Shown: positions 36,300 through 46,047, numbered from the stretch's first letter. The stretch is DNA of 64,000 nucleotides from Gallionellales bacterium GWA2_60_18 (GCA_001801105.1 MGWS01000033.1:90821-154820); one strand, 5' to 3'. Notes: generated by a model from the sequence alone, not told the origin. Made by a program: numbers and translations.

Positions 36300-36701
36300 T
36301 TACCGGTTGGCGGTACGTGTGAACGAAAATACCTTGGTGAAGCCGAGAATATCGGTCACCAGCAACACGATAAAAATCGTGAACATCACCCCGATGATCT
36401 CGCCACCAGCCGGCAACTGATCCAGCTTGCCGGAAACCTGCAAGGCTTCTTCATCGGTCAACGCATTGACGCGCGCTTTCGCCTGTTCGGAGGTTACCCC
36501 CTTGGCTTCGAGTTGGGCACGGACATCATCGCGATCAACCAGCGCCATGATTCTGGCGCGTCCCTGTTCAGCCAATGCGTGATTCACCGTCTGGTCGGTT
36601 TCGACCATACCCGCAAACGAACTCGCGGGCATGCCGATACCCACCATCAGCACCATCATCACACGGCTGGTCCAGCGCATAAAACCTGATTGCTGTTTCA
36701 T
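36300..36701 (-). CDS. PA2779-type membrane protein
   Basis: 133 residues. A signal-like N-terminal segment (MRWTSRVMMVLMVGIGMPASSFA), a helical middle (MVETDQTVNHALAEQGRARIMALVDRDDVRAQLEAKGVTSEQAKARV...) and a C-terminal membrane segment (IIGVMFTIFIVLLVTDILGF) match the PA2779 family. It is paired with the PA2778-type peptidase downstream, which suggests the peptidase acts on it or with it; unproven. GGGGAGA eight bases upstream fixes the ATG at 36701. Confidence 0.85.
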   Translation of the reverse strand: MKQQSGFMRWTSRVMMVLMVGIGMPASSFAGMVETDQTVNHALAEQGRARIMALVDRDDVRAQLEAKGVTSEQAKARVNALTDEEALQVSGKLDQLPAGGEIIGVMFTIFIVLLVTDILGFTKVFSFTRTANR

Positions 36702-36929
36702 TTCGAATTCTCCCCAAAAAGTTGAACGGAAATCATCAGCCACCGAACCGGCTGACGGCGTGCATCGCACACTGCCGTCAATCGGGCACCGGCGACATGA
36801 ACTCGCCAGCGCTACCATACTGCAATAGTTGACCAATTTTAGCAACCAAACAAACTCCGTAGCCGGCCACGTTGCCCAATGTCGTCCACTGCGCGAACCG
36901 CCACCATCACCGGCGGCACACCTCAGCGG

Positions 36930-37241
36930 CTAACGGGCATATCCCAGCGACTCCAGCACCAGCACGGGCTCATGCTCATCGAGCAGCGCCGGCAGGCGGT
37001 TAAGCGCATCGGCGCTGGTATTGCCGTTCACGCCGCCGTTGACCACGGTCCAGCCGGTACGCCCCGCCAGCTGGTCGGGCCACGCCTGTTCCGGGCTCAC
37101 CCCGGCCCCGGCGGTCAGGCTGTCGCCGAGCGCCAGCACCGTGCTGCCGGAAGGGATCGCCTCTTCCTTGGCCTGCTTGCCGCAGGCGGCGAGCAGGCCG
37201 ATGGCGAGCATAGTCAGGAGCATGCGCCGGAGCATCATCAT
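36930..37241 (-). pseudogene. Truncated TesA-type GDSL esterase/lysophospholipase
   Basis: About 103 residues. A lipoprotein-like signal (MLLTMLAIGLLAACGKQ) leads into the SGNH block I STVLALGDSLTAGAGVSPEQAW and block II VVNGGVNGNTSADALNRLPALLDEHEP, then the frame ends abruptly with VLVLESLGYAR. Intact TesA-type enzymes (~200 residues) continue with the GGND block III and a catalytic D-x2-H; both are missing. The ending could be the natural C-terminus joined to the middle by an internal in-frame deletion. Adjacent to the transglutaminase gene. Likely non-functional. Confidence 0.65.
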
Positions 37242-37284
37242 GCGATCACCACCGGTCATCCCCGCCCGTGCCGGAAGGATCCAG

Positions 37285-38346
37285 TCAAGCCTTGCTGCCG
37301 GTCTCGACACTGCTCAACTTGAACTTGAACTCCGCGGGGTCGCGGCCGTCCAGCCGTTCCCCACCGAACTCGGCATAGGGATACATCAGATAGGGCAGCG
37401 GCTGACTGGCCGCAGGGCTGAGTTCGAAATCGCGGGCGTTGTTGAAACCGACCCAGTTCATCTCCCAGAAACCGAACAGCCGCTCACGCAGCTCGGCGAT
37501 CTTCGGATCGGTGAGCGGCAGCTTCGCTTCCAGTACCGCCTTGCGCACATCGGCCGGATCGACCGGCACCCAGCCGTAGCGCGGCGAGAAATATTCCGCC
37601 CGGCAATGCTGCGCCCTGGAGATGTCGCCCGCCTTGCCCAGACACTGGAACTGCGCGGATTCCGCCACCCGCACCCCGTACATCTCGCGTGCGGGGATGC
37701 CGGCCGCCCGCGCCAGCCCGACGAACAGCGAGTTGATGTCCGCGCATTTGCCGCCCAGATTGCCGGTTTCCAGCATGGTACTGATGTTGCCCAGGCCGCA
37801 ACCCCGTGTGGTCGGCTCGCGGAAAGTGTTGTCCACCACCCAGTCGTAGATGGCACGCGCCTTGGCATCCGGGGAAGACTTGCCTGTGACGATCTTGCTG
37901 CTGGTTTCGGCCACGACGCCGTCCACCGGCATGTGCTCGGTCGGTTGCAAATAGAAGGCGGCCTCGCCCGCGTCGCGCAAGGCGTGGCTGGCGGGCGCCC
38001 GGCTGCGGTCGCGCGTCGCGACCTGCGTCGTCACCGTGATGCTCTGCCCTGCACCATCCGACTGCGCGGTGAAGATGGGTGCCTGATAAACGGCATCCCA
38101 ATACAGCGCGGCCTCGGCCGCGCCGGCCTGCCAATGCGTGGAGATGACGCGCTGATAGTCGCCGGCATTGCTGGGCAAGGGCAACCAGATGCGCCCCGCG
38201 GCATTGTGCGCCGACAGATCGACCGTATAGGTCAGATCGAAAGTGCGCCAGCCCTGCTCCGGTTGCGCGCTGGCCGCGAAGGTGCGAGGCGCTGCGGCAA
38301 GCAAGGAACCCGCTGCCGCCAGCCGAAGAAATTCACGTCGTTTCAT
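37285..38346 (-). CDS. Exported transglutaminase-like protein (Tat signal)
   Basis: 353 residues. The N-terminus MKRREFLRLAAAGSLLAAAPRTFA is a twin-arginine-type signal. The transglutaminase core is visible as SSPDAKARAIYDWVVDNTF, LGGKCADINSLFVGLARAAGIPAREMYGVRV (catalytic cysteine), QHCRAEYFSPRYGWVPVDPAD (histidine/aspartate region) and a C-terminal FGFWEMNWVGFNNARDF. Such secreted members may be peptidases or cross-linking enzymes; the substrate cannot be told. I start at 38346 because the upstream start at 38394 would place extra residues before the twin-arginine motif. Confidence 0.88.
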   Translation of the reverse strand: MKRREFLRLAAAGSLLAAAPRTFAASAQPEQGWRTFDLTYTVDLSAHNAAGRIWLPLPSNAGDYQRVISTHWQAGAAEAALYWDAVYQAPIFTAQSDGAGQSITVTTQVATRDRSRAPASHALRDAGEAAFYLQPTEHMPVDGVVAETSSKIVTGKSSPDAKARAIYDWVVDNTFREPTTRGCGLGNISTMLETGNLGGKCADINSLFVGLARAAGIPAREMYGVRVAESAQFQCLGKAGDISRAQHCRAEYFSPRYGWVPVDPADVRKAVLEAKLPLTDPKIAELRERLFGFWEMNWVGFNNARDFELSPAASQPLPYLMYPYAEFGGERLDGRDPAEFKFKLSSVETGSKA

Positions 38347-38504
38347 AAGATTCCCCATATACAGAGCATTCGAGATCGCCAGACCCACCGGCATCCACAG
38401 GGGATATTATATCCGCCACAGCCCGGCGCTTATCCTTCCCGGCCCACATCGGCAGATGGCAGGAACAGCCTGCGCAGCGCGCGAACCTTTGCAGGAGAAC
38501 AGGA

Positions 38505-38795
38505 ATGACCACCCAGACAACGAACAGCAAGACTCTACGCCTCGTGATCCATGGCCGCGTGCAGGGCGTGTTCTTCCGCGACTCGATGCGCCGCGAAGCG
38601 CAATACCTGTCAATCGCGGGATGGGTGCGCAACCGCAGCGACGGCACAGTGGAAGCCGCGGTACAGGGCGAACCCGCCGCCGTGGATGCCCTCGTGCGCT
38701 GGGCGCATCGCGGCCCGGATCGCGCGCAGGTGACGCGGGTGGAGATCGAGTTGCATGAAGGGGGTTACAGCAGCTTCGAGGTCATCGGGGGTTAA
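38505..38795 (+). CDS. acyP: Acylphosphatase
   Basis: 96 residues. Hydrolyses carboxyl-phosphate bonds of acyl phosphates. The catalytic motif LVIHGRVQGVFFRDSMRREA (arginine of the phosphate loop) and GWVRNRSDGTVEAAVQG (asparagine) are intact, and the end GYSSFEVIG fits. AGGAGAACAGGA precedes the ATG. Confidence 0.95.
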   Translation: MTTQTTNSKTLRLVIHGRVQGVFFRDSMRREAQYLSIAGWVRNRSDGTVEAAVQGEPAAVDALVRWAHRGPDRAQVTRVEIELHEGGYSSFEVIGG

Positions 38796-39068
38796 TCGAG
38801 TCTGAGCCTATTTACTCATGGATTTTCAAACGGAGAATTGAGATGCGAAAAAGTATTGCGATGCTGACCCCTTTGATTTTTGATTACCTTTAGTTATACC
38901 TTTGATTATGTTTGATTCATCAGTTCTACTCCGAAATGGCCGTTGGATTCCGGCCTGACCGCAGGTCATTTTATCCTGAGCCTGTCGAAGGATCGGAACA
39001 ACGACTATCGTGGAGCCAACCGGTGCTCCGCCGCGCTTTTCGGCGGAGCGCCCGTGTTGAGCGGCAGG
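38796..39068. other. Intergenic region without a clear gene
   Basis: Lower-GC stretch. An ACGGAGAATTGAG leader at 38829-38841 precedes a 16-codon frame at 38842 (MRKSIAMLTPLIFDYL), which may be a relic of a lost gene. A TTATCCTGAGCCTGTCGAAGGATC-like dispersed repeat lies around 38971-38994. Nothing else was recognised. Confidence 0.4.
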
Positions 39069-39329
39069 TTATGCTGCATGCTTAAGAGGAACTTCCCAGC
39101 CTGGAAACACGAGTACAGCAGGATGGCACTGGAGGGCACGAGCAAAAACCTTTGCGCGCTCGACTCCTAAATTCACTCTGCCGTTTTCGATGGCTGAGAT
39201 AGAGGCTTGAGGGATACCCGTTAGTTCGGAAAGCTGGCTTTGGCTCAATTCTTGGAGCTCACGCAAAATGCGAACAGACTCTCCCACCGAGACTTCAACT
39301 CGTTTTTTTGCGGGACGAAACTCTTTCAT
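39069..39329 (-). CDS. XRE-family antitoxin
   Basis: 86 residues with a helix-turn-helix: VSVGESVRILRELQELSQSQLSELTGIPQASISAIENGRVNLGVERAKVFARAL. It starts one base after the toxin stop, AGGAAG lies eight bases upstream, and both genes share one promoter. Predicted to neutralise the toxin at 39331 and to repress the operon. Confidence 0.87.
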   Translation of the reverse strand: MKEFRPAKKRVEVSVGESVRILRELQELSQSQLSELTGIPQASISAIENGRVNLGVERAKVFARALQCHPAVLVFPGWEVPLKHAA

Positions 39330-39330
39330 A

Positions 39331-39615
39331 TCATGGCTTCCTGTAATCGTGGGCGGTAACTTGAACAACTTGAATCAGTAACACATTGGCAACAACGCGG
39401 TAAATCACCCGCCACTGCAACCCTAGCCGGGAGGAACGATGACCTTTCCATTCACCTGACAGAGCCTCATCGTGAAACCCTTTGATGAGGCGCAATCCTT
39501 GTGGCCCCGAGGTCCTGGCAATGTCTTTCCATTTTTCGTAGTGCTTCAGAACCTCAATAGGGACGGAGCCAGAAAGCTGTTTGTCGACGCGACGGTGTTC
39601 TTCAATTTCCCACAT
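39331..39615 (-). CDS. RelE/ParE-superfamily toxin (HigB-like)
   Basis: 94 residues: VDKQLSGSVPIEVLKHYEKWKDIARTSGPQGLRLIKGFHDEALSGEWKGHRSSRLGLQWRVIYRV pattern of the RelE fold with basic residues for RNA contact, ending VVQVTAHDYRKP. Toxin-first order fits HigBA-type modules. An AT-rich promoter-like stretch (TTATGTATATACTAATAATGATATG, in part) lies at 39618-39645. Ribonuclease versus gyrase target cannot be decided. Confidence 0.85.
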   Translation of the reverse strand: MWEIEEHRRVDKQLSGSVPIEVLKHYEKWKDIARTSGPQGLRLIKGFHDEALSGEWKGHRSSRLGLQWRVIYRVVANVLLIQVVQVTAHDYRKP

Positions 39616-39694
39616 GTTTCATTATGTATATACTAATAATGATATGTCAAGAGCGCCGATTTTGGGTGAGGCATAACGTCCATAGTTCCAACCC

Positions 39695-41125
39695 TTACTT
39701 CCCCTGCAACATCCCCAGCCCCCAGGCCACGCCGAAGCCGTTCACGTCATGCGCGACGATGCCCAACCCGCCTTCGCAGCGGCTGGCCGACAGGTCCACG
39801 TGCAGCCACGGCACGTCGTGTTCAACGAAGCGTTTGAGGAAGCGCGTGGCGAGGATGTGGTCGGCTTCGCCGTCCAGCGTGCATTGCTTGATGTCGGCGA
39901 CTTTGGAATCCAGCGCCGGTTCGTAATCCTCGTCCTGCGGGAAGGCGCACAGGCGTTCGCCGGTCTGCTTGCCCACGCTCACCGCGCGCTGCGCCAGTTC
40001 GTCGCTGGTGGCGAATACGCCGGAATAACGTGCCCCCAGCGCCATCGCCATGCTGCCGGTGAGCGTGGCGAAGTCGATCATCAGGTTGGGCTTGGCGCGT
40101 GACGCGAGCGTGAGGGTGTCGGCCAGCACCATGCGGCCTTCGGCGTCGGTGTGCATCACTTCGATGTTGGTGCCGTTGAGTGCCTTGACGATGTCGTTCT
40201 GCTTGTAGGCCTTGGGGCTGATGTGGTTCTGCGCCAGCGCCAGCCAGCAGTCGATGTTCACGGCCAGCTTCTGTTGCGTCGCCGCGAGCAGGATGCCGAG
40301 GCTCACCGCCGAGCCGTTCATGTCCTCGTGCATGTTGTGCATGTAGCGCGACGGCTTGAGGTTGTGGCCGCCGGTGTCGAAGCAGATGCCCTTGCCGACC
40401 AGCGCGACGGTCTGCTTCGCTTTCGGATGTTTGTAGGTCAGATGCACGATGGCGGCATCTTCAAATTCGCTGCCCTGCGCCACCGCGACGAATGCGCCCG
40501 CGCCCATTTTGCGCAGCTTCTTCATGTCGAACTCTTCATGCTTCCAGCCGTTGGCCTGCGCCAGCTTTTTCACACGCTGGCGGTACATGCCCGGCGTCAG
40601 CTCGTTCGGCGGCAGCACGGTCAGCTCGCGGCACAGCAGGTTGCCTTGCGCCTGTGCGCGCAGGGCGTCGAACGGCTTGTTGTCCACCTTGCCGGCCAGC
40701 GCGATCTTCTGCAACGGCTTGCGCTCGTCCTTCTTCTTGTGCACCGGCAGCAACGCGCTATTCACCCACGCGCCATACACCGCCAGCTCGGCGGCGCGTT
40801 GCGCCGTCGCACCGGACACATGGATCGCCAACGCCTTCGGCTGCTCGTCCAGCAGCAGTTGCAACGCCTTGCGCACCAGCACCTGCTGCGTGTAGGTATC
40901 CTTCGCCGCATCCAGCATCGCCCAAGCCACCAGCGTGCCGTCCGGCGCGTTCGCCGCGACCGGTGTCTTCGCCAGCTCGTCCGCTTTCATGGCACGGCGC
41001 TTGAGCACCGCAGCGAGCAATGCGCCGTGCGGGACGTCCTTGGGCAGGGCTTTGGTTTTCGGCAACAGCACCAGCAGGTGCGTGTCCGTGGGCAGGGTCT
41101 GGGAGAAGGTCAGTTGTGCTAGCAT
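39695..41125 (-). CDS. M17 leucyl aminopeptidase family protein
   Basis: 476 residues of the M17 family. The metal site is intact: LVGKGICFDTGGHNLKPSRY (lysine and aspartate), MHEDMNGSAVSLG, the bicarbonate arginine motif MHTDAEGRMVLADTL and FATLTGSMAMALG. The N-terminal domain is divergent from E. coli PepA, so it is nearer to the PepB-like group. Di-zinc cytoplasmic aminopeptidase, peptide turnover. A REP doublet lies upstream in the gap to thyA. Confidence 0.9.
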   Translation of the reverse strand: MLAQLTFSQTLPTDTHLLVLLPKTKALPKDVPHGALLAAVLKRRAMKADELAKTPVAANAPDGTLVAWAMLDAAKDTYTQQVLVRKALQLLLDEQPKALAIHVSGATAQRAAELAVYGAWVNSALLPVHKKKDERKPLQKIALAGKVDNKPFDALRAQAQGNLLCRELTVLPPNELTPGMYRQRVKKLAQANGWKHEEFDMKKLRKMGAGAFVAVAQGSEFEDAAIVHLTYKHPKAKQTVALVGKGICFDTGGHNLKPSRYMHNMHEDMNGSAVSLGILLAATQQKLAVNIDCWLALAQNHISPKAYKQNDIVKALNGTNIEVMHTDAEGRMVLADTLTLASRAKPNLMIDFATLTGSMAMALGARYSGVFATSDELAQRAVSVGKQTGERLCAFPQDEDYEPALDSKVADIKQCTLDGEADHILATRFLKRFVEHDVPWLHVDLSASRCEGGLGIVAHDVNGFGVAWGLGMLQGK

Positions 41126-41202
41126 TGCGTCCTCGAAAAATGATGTGTCTGGTCATTATCTCTTAAAAACCATTTGCCACCGAGAACACAAAGTGCACAG
41201 CA

Positions 41203-41283
41203 TGTAGGATGGGTTGAGCGCAGCGATACCCATCGCTCACAACAATAAATTGATGGGTATCGCTGCGCTCAACCCATCCTACA
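41203..41283. repeat. GTAGGATGGGTTGAGC inverted pair upstream of thyA
   Basis: Perfect 32-base arms (41203-41234 and 41252-41283) around a 17-base loop. The head TGTAGGATGGGTTGAGCG is another GTAG-type palindrome. It ends 18 bases before the thyA ATG and could alter thyA expression. Confidence 0.85.
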
Positions 41284-41301
41284 AACTTTTTCTCGATTTC
41301 T

Positions 41302-42096
41302 ATGCGCCAATATCTCGATCTGATGCAACATGTTCTCGATAAGGGAACAAATAAATCCGACCGCACCGGCACCGGCACCACCAGCGTGTTCGGCTACCAG
41401 ATGCGCTTCGATCTCTCGCAGGGTTTTCCGCTGGTCACCACCAAGAAGTGTCACCTGCGCTCCATCATCCACGAGCTGCTGTGGTTTTTGCAGGGCAGCA
41501 CCAACATCAAGTACCTCAAGGACAACGGCGTCTCGATCTGGGACGAGTGGGCGGACGAGCAGGGGAATCTTGGCCCGGTGTACGGCAAGCAGTGGCGCTC
41601 GTGGGAGGCCGTGGACGGGCGCACCATCGACCAGATACGGGACGCCGTCGAGCAGATAAAACATAACCCCGACTCGCGCCGCATCATCGTCTCGGCCTGG
41701 AACGTGGGTGAACTGAACAAGATGGCGCTGGCACCCTGCCATGCCTTCTTCCAGTTCTACATCGCGGACGGCAAGCTGTCCTGCCAGTTGTACCAGCGCA
41801 GCGCCGACATATTCCTCGGTGTGCCATTCAATATCGCGAGCTACGCGCTGCTGACCATGATGATGGCGCAGGCGTGCGGCCTGAAAGCTGGCGATTTCGT
41901 CCATACTTTCGGCGATGCGCATTTGTACTCGAATCATATGGAGCAGACACAGTTGCAACTGTCGCGCGAACCGCGTTCTCTTCCAACCATGAAGATCAAC
42001 CCGGACGTGAAAGACATTTTCAGCTTCAAGTTCGAAGACTTCACGCTGGAAGGCTACGATCCGCATCCCGCGATTAAGGCTCCCGTCGCGGTATGA
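41302..42096 (+). CDS. thyA: Thymidylate synthase
   Basis: 264 residues, the standard ThyA length. Folate-dependent methylation of dUMP to dTMP. Motifs: [30 protein letters not shown], the active-site cysteine in [36 protein letters not shown] and the end [13 protein letters not shown]. Its stop overlaps the folA start (ATGA), so dTMP synthesis and dihydrofolate recycling are coupled. Confidence 0.98.
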   Translation: MRQYLDLMQHVLDKGTNKSDRTGTGTTSVFGYQMRFDLSQGFPLVTTKKCHLRSIIHELLWFLQGSTNIKYLKDNGVSIWDEWADEQGNLGPVYGKQWRSWEAVDGRTIDQIRDAVEQIKHNPDSRRIIVSAWNVGELNKMALAPCHAFFQFYIADGKLSCQLYQRSADIFLGVPFNIASYALLTMMMAQACGLKAGDFVHTFGDAHLYSNHMEQTQLQLSREPRSLPTMKINPDVKDIFSFKFEDFTLEGYDPHPAIKAPVAV

Positions 42097-42581
42097 GCCT
42101 TTCAATCATCGTCGCGATGGCGAAGAACCGCACCATCGGCGTGAACAACACCCTGCCCTGGCGCTGTCCGGAAGACCTGAAACACTTCAAGGCGCTGACC
42201 ATGGGGCATCACATCATCATGGGGCGCAAGACCTTCGACTCGATCGGCAGGCCGCTGCCGGGACGCACCACGGTGATCGTCACGCGCAACCGGGATTTGC
42301 AGGTGGAAGGCTGTCTCGTCGCGCACTCGTTGCAAGAAGCGATTGCCGCTTGTTCCGGCGACGACGAGGCTTTCATAGTCGGCGGCGCGGAACTCTACGC
42401 TCAGGCGTTGCCCCTGGTGGCAAGGTTGTACATCACCGAGATACAGCAGGACGTGGCAGGCGATGCACACTTCCCGGAATTAGACCGCGAAACTTGGCTG
42501 GAGGTGTCACGGGAGAAGCACACCCAAGCCGAACCGCAGCCGCTTGAATATCACTTCGTCACATATCAACGCAAACCATGA
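42093..42581 (+). CDS. folA: Dihydrofolate reductase
   Basis: 162 residues. Regenerates tetrahydrofolate after the ThyA reaction. [29 protein letters not shown] (substrate and NADPH loop), [18 protein letters not shown], and [22 protein letters not shown] are all typical. It overlaps both neighbours by four bases, forming thyA-folA-caxA. Confidence 0.97.
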   Translation: MSLSIIVAMAKNRTIGVNNTLPWRCPEDLKHFKALTMGHHIIMGRKTFDSIGRPLPGRTTVIVTRNRDLQVEGCLVAHSLQEAIAACSGDDEAFIVGGAELYAQALPLVARLYITEIQQDVAGDAHFPELDRETWLEVSREKHTQAEPQPLEYHFVTYQRKP

Positions 42582-43654
42582 AATATCTGAAATCCGAATT
42601 CCCCATCGCCATCGCGCTCGTCGTGCTCGGCCTCGGCTTCGCGCTTGAACACGGCGCCGTCGAACACGGTGGCACAGCATTGTGGGGACTGTTGCTGGTG
42701 ATCCTCGCCGCCATCATCGGCGTCGCGTTCCGCATCGCGCACCACGCCGAAGTGCTGGCGGTGCGTTTCGGTGAACCTTACGGCACGCTGATCCTCACGC
42801 TCGCCGCGGTGTCGGTGGAGGTGGTGATCCTGGTGGTGCTGCTGCAGGGCGAACCGAACCCGACGCTGGCGCGCGATACGGTGTTCGCTGCGGTAATGTT
42901 CGACATCAACGGCATCCTCGGACTCGCCGCCATCGTCGGCGGGCTCAAGCACGGCCAGACCAAGTACAACATCTCTTCGGCCAATTCCTTCGTCGCCATG
43001 CTGCTGGTCGCCATCGGGGTCGGCATGTTCATCCCCGATTTCGTGCCGGACGAAAAATGGCAGATATATTCCGTGTTCTCCATCGGCATCATGGTCGTCA
43101 TGTATATGGCCTTTCTGCGTTTGCAGACGGTGGAACACCGCACCTTCTTCGAATACTCCAGCGCGACCGATGAAGAAGCACATGACGAAGCGCACAGTCC
43201 GAACTCTTTGCATGTCGGCATCATGCTCGGTGCCATCGTGCTGGTCGGCCTGCTCTCGGAAGTGTTGTCGGTATTGCTGGATGCCGGGCTTGCCGGCAGC
43301 AGCCTGCCCAAGAGCATCCCCGCCGTGCTGGTGGCGCTGATTTCGGCCTGCCCCGAGATTCTTACCGCACTCAGGGCCGCACAGCAGAACCGCATGCAGA
43401 CCACTGTCAACATCGCGCTCGGCGCATCGCTCGCCACCGTGCTGCTCACGCTGCCGGTGATCGAGGCCATCGCGCTGTTCACGGGCGAACGCATCGTCAT
43501 GGCCCTGACGCCGGTACAGGCAGGCATGCTGCTGCTCACTTTCCTCACCGTGATGAACAACCTGCACGACGGCGAGACCAATGCCATCGAAGGCATCAGC
43601 CACTTCGCGCTGTTCGCCGCCTTCATCGCGCTGGTGACGATGGGGCTCGTCTAG
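42578..43654 (+). CDS. Calcium/proton (or sodium/calcium) antiporter, CaxA/ChaA-like
   Basis: 358 residues with about ten or eleven membrane segments. The two alpha repeats of the CaCA superfamily are visible: LILTLAAVSVEVVILVVLLQGEPN and LVALISACPEILTALRAAQQNRMQTTVNIALGASLATVLLTLPV. An acidic cytoplasmic loop (SSATDEEAHDEAHSP) separates the halves. Inner-membrane cation/proton exchanger; the ion is inferred. It overlaps folA by four bases and is followed by a strong terminator. Confidence 0.88.
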   Translation: MKYLKSEFPIAIALVVLGLGFALEHGAVEHGGTALWGLLLVILAAIIGVAFRIAHHAEVLAVRFGEPYGTLILTLAAVSVEVVILVVLLQGEPNPTLARDTVFAAVMFDINGILGLAAIVGGLKHGQTKYNISSANSFVAMLLVAIGVGMFIPDFVPDEKWQIYSVFSIGIMVVMYMAFLRLQTVEHRTFFEYSSATDEEAHDEAHSPNSLHVGIMLGAIVLVGLLSEVLSVLLDAGLAGSSLPKSIPAVLVALISACPEILTALRAAQQNRMQTTVNIALGASLATVLLTLPVIEAIALFTGERIVMALTPVQAGMLLLTFLTVMNNLHDGETNAIEGISHFALFAAFIALVTMGLV

Positions 43655-43680
43655 CCGAACCTGAGAAGTACCGGAAAACA

Positions 43681-43709
43681 AAAAAGGCAGCGCGATGCGC
43701 TGCCTTTTT
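43681..43709. terminator. Bidirectional terminator between caxA and the decarboxylase
   Basis: AAAAAGGCAGCGC and its complement GCGCTGCCTTTTT (13 bp) close a GAT loop, serving the two converging genes. Confidence 0.92.
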
Positions 43710-43731
43710 CATTGCTGCGGCAAGTTCGCCG

Positions 43732-45978
43732 TCAGCGCACGCAATCCACGAAATACTTGCGCTGTCCGCCCTCTTCTTCCGCCACCAGCCCGTGGATGTC
43801 GGTCTCGAAACCGGGCAGGCGCTGGTTGAAGTCGCGCGCGAACTTCAGGTAATCGACGATGGTCTTGTTGAACCGCTCGCCCGGGATCAGCAGCGGAATG
43901 CCCGGCGGATAGGGCGTCAGCAGCACGGCGGTGACGCGGCCTTCGAGATCATCGATGGACACGCGGTCGATCTCGTCGTGCGCCATCTTGGCGAACGCAT
44001 CGGAGGGTTTCATCGCCGGCTGCATGTCGGACAGATACATCTCGGTGGTCATGCGCGCCACGTTGTGGGTCTTGTAGGCGTCGTGGATCTGCTGGCACAG
44101 GTCGCGCAAGCCGGTGCGCTCGTATTGCGGATGCTTGGCGGCGAACTCCGGCAGGATGCGCCAGATCGGCGCGTTCTTGTCGTAGTCGTCCTTGAACTGT
44201 TGCAGCGCGGTGAGCAGCGTGTTCCAGCGACCCTTGGTGATACCGATGGTGAACATGATGAAGAAGGAATACAGGCCGCACTTCTCGACGATGACGCCGT
44301 GCTCGGCGAGGTATTTGGTGACCATCGCGGCAGGGATGCCGCTGTCGGCAAAATCGCCGTCCACATCCAGCCCCGGCGTGATGATGGTCGCCTTGATCGG
44401 GTCAAGCATGTTGAAGCCATCGGCCAGCTTGCCGAAACCGTGCCACTTGTCGGCGGCCTTCAGCACCCAGTCCTCGCGCGAACCCACGCCCTCCTCGGCG
44501 ATGACATCCGGCCCCCACACCTTGAACCACCAGTCCTGGCCGAACTCTTCATCCACCTTCTTCATCGCGCGGCGGAAATCCATCGCCTCGGCGATGCTCT
44601 CCTCCACCAGCGCGGTGCCGCCCGGCGGCTCCATCATCGCCGCCGCCACATCGCACGAGGCGATGATGGCGTACTGCGGGCTGGTCGAGGTATGCATCAG
44701 GTAGGCCTCGTTGAACGTCTGGCTGTTGAGCTTGCGGCTCTCCGATTCGCGCACCAGAATCTGCGAGGCCTGCGACAGGCCGGCCAGCAATTTGTGGGTG
44801 GACTGCGTAGCGAAGATCATCGATTCTTTCGCGCGCGGCCTGTCCTTGCCGATGGCGTGCATGTCCTTGTAGAAATCGTGGAACGCCGCATGCGGCAGCC
44901 ATGCCTCGTCGAAATGCAGCGTGTCGATGCGCCCGTCCAGCATCTCTTTCAGCATCTCGACGTTGTAGACGATGCCGTCGTAGGTGCTCTGGGTGATGGT
45001 CAGGATGCGCGGCTTTTGCTTTTTGTCCTTGATGAACGGATTGGCGTCGATCTTGCGCTGGATGTTGTCCGGCTCAAACTCGGATTTCGGGATCGGCCCG
45101 ATGATGCCGTAATGGTTGCGTGTCGGCGTCAGGAACACCGGCACCGCGCCGGTCATCATGATCGCGTGCAGGATGGACTTGTGGCAGTTGCGGTCCACCA
45201 CCACGATATCGTCCGGCGCCACGGTCGAGTGCCAGACGATCTTGTTCGAGGTGGACGTGCCGTTGGTGACGAAGAACAGATGATCCGAATTGAAGATGCG
45301 CGCCGCGTTGCGCTCCGAAGCCGCCACCGGGCCGGTATGGTCGAGCAACTGCCCCAGTTCGTCCACCGCGTTGCACACGTCGGCGCGCAGCATGTTCTCG
45401 CCGAAGAACTGGTGGAACATCTGCCCCACCGGGGATTTCAAAAACGCCACGCCGCCGGAGTGCCCCGGACAGTGCCATGAATAGGAACCGTCCTGCGCGT
45501 AGTTGAGCAACGCGCGGAAGAACGGCGGCGCCAGCGAATCCAGATAGGACTTGGCCTCGCGGATGATGTGGCGCGCCACGAATTCCGGTGTATCCTCGTG
45601 CATGTGGATGAAGCCGTGCAGCTCGCGCAGCACATCGTTCGGGATGTGGCGCGAAGTGCGCGTTTCGCCGTACAGATAGATCGGGATGTCGGCGTTCTTG
45701 AAACGGATTTCCTCGACGAAAGCGCGCAACGACTTCAGCGCGACTTCCGTCTCTTCCTTGCTGCCCGCGCCGAACTCCTCGTCGTCGATGGAGAGCAGAA
45801 AGGCCGAAGCGCGGCTCTGCTGCTGCGCGAACGAAGTCAGGTCGCCGTAGCTGGTGACGCCGAGGACTTCCATGCCTTCCTTTTCGATGGCCGCAGCCAG
45901 CGCGCGAATGCCAAGCCCGCTGGCATTCTCGGAGCGGAAATCTTCATCGATGATGACGATTGGGAACCTAAATTTCAT
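43732..45978 (-). CDS. Biodegradative-type Arg/Lys/Orn decarboxylase
   Basis: 748 residues of the fold-type-I PLP decarboxylases: an N-terminal receiver-like wing domain (FPIVIIDEDFRSENASGLG), the PLP core with HWHSPGHSGG-like WHCPGHSGGVAFL, FFVTNGTSTSNKIVWH, LHFDEAWLPHAAFH and the Schiff-base lysine in ATQSTHKLLAGLSQAS, and a C-terminal domain (YPPGIPLLIPGE). The choice between arginine, lysine and ornithine cannot be settled here; arginine decarboxylase for polyamine synthesis is the usual annotation in betaproteobacteria. GGGAG five bases before the ATG at 45978 sets the start. Confidence 0.9.
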   Translation of the reverse strand: MKFRFPIVIIDEDFRSENASGLGIRALAAAIEKEGMEVLGVTSYGDLTSFAQQQSRASAFLLSIDDEEFGAGSKEETEVALKSLRAFVEEIRFKNADIPIYLYGETRTSRHIPNDVLRELHGFIHMHEDTPEFVARHIIREAKSYLDSLAPPFFRALLNYAQDGSYSWHCPGHSGGVAFLKSPVGQMFHQFFGENMLRADVCNAVDELGQLLDHTGPVAASERNAARIFNSDHLFFVTNGTSTSNKIVWHSTVAPDDIVVVDRNCHKSILHAIMMTGAVPVFLTPTRNHYGIIGPIPKSEFEPDNIQRKIDANPFIKDKKQKPRILTITQSTYDGIVYNVEMLKEMLDGRIDTLHFDEAWLPHAAFHDFYKDMHAIGKDRPRAKESMIFATQSTHKLLAGLSQASQILVRESESRKLNSQTFNEAYLMHTSTSPQYAIIASCDVAAAMMEPPGGTALVEESIAEAMDFRRAMKKVDEEFGQDWWFKVWGPDVIAEEGVGSREDWVLKAADKWHGFGKLADGFNMLDPIKATIITPGLDVDGDFADSGIPAAMVTKYLAEHGVIVEKCGLYSFFIMFTIGITKGRWNTLLTALQQFKDDYDKNAPIWRILPEFAAKHPQYERTGLRDLCQQIHDAYKTHNVARMTTEMYLSDMQPAMKPSDAFAKMAHDEIDRVSIDDLEGRVTAVLLTPYPPGIPLLIPGERFNKTIVDYLKFARDFNQRLPGFETDIHGLVAEEEGGQRKYFVDCVR

Positions 45979-46047
45979 GGTCACTCCCTTATGGGATAAC
46001 GAAACGGCGCGGATTGTCGCAGATTTGCGGGGCTGCGGGGGAAGGGA

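Noticed and set aside
38842..38892. 16-codon peptide gene with a good ribosome site
   Set aside because: No conservation evidence and no clear context; noted under the intergenic entry only.
43792..45480. 562-codon frame antisense to the decarboxylase
   Set aside because: Mirror of a conserved PLP enzyme; no motif of its own.
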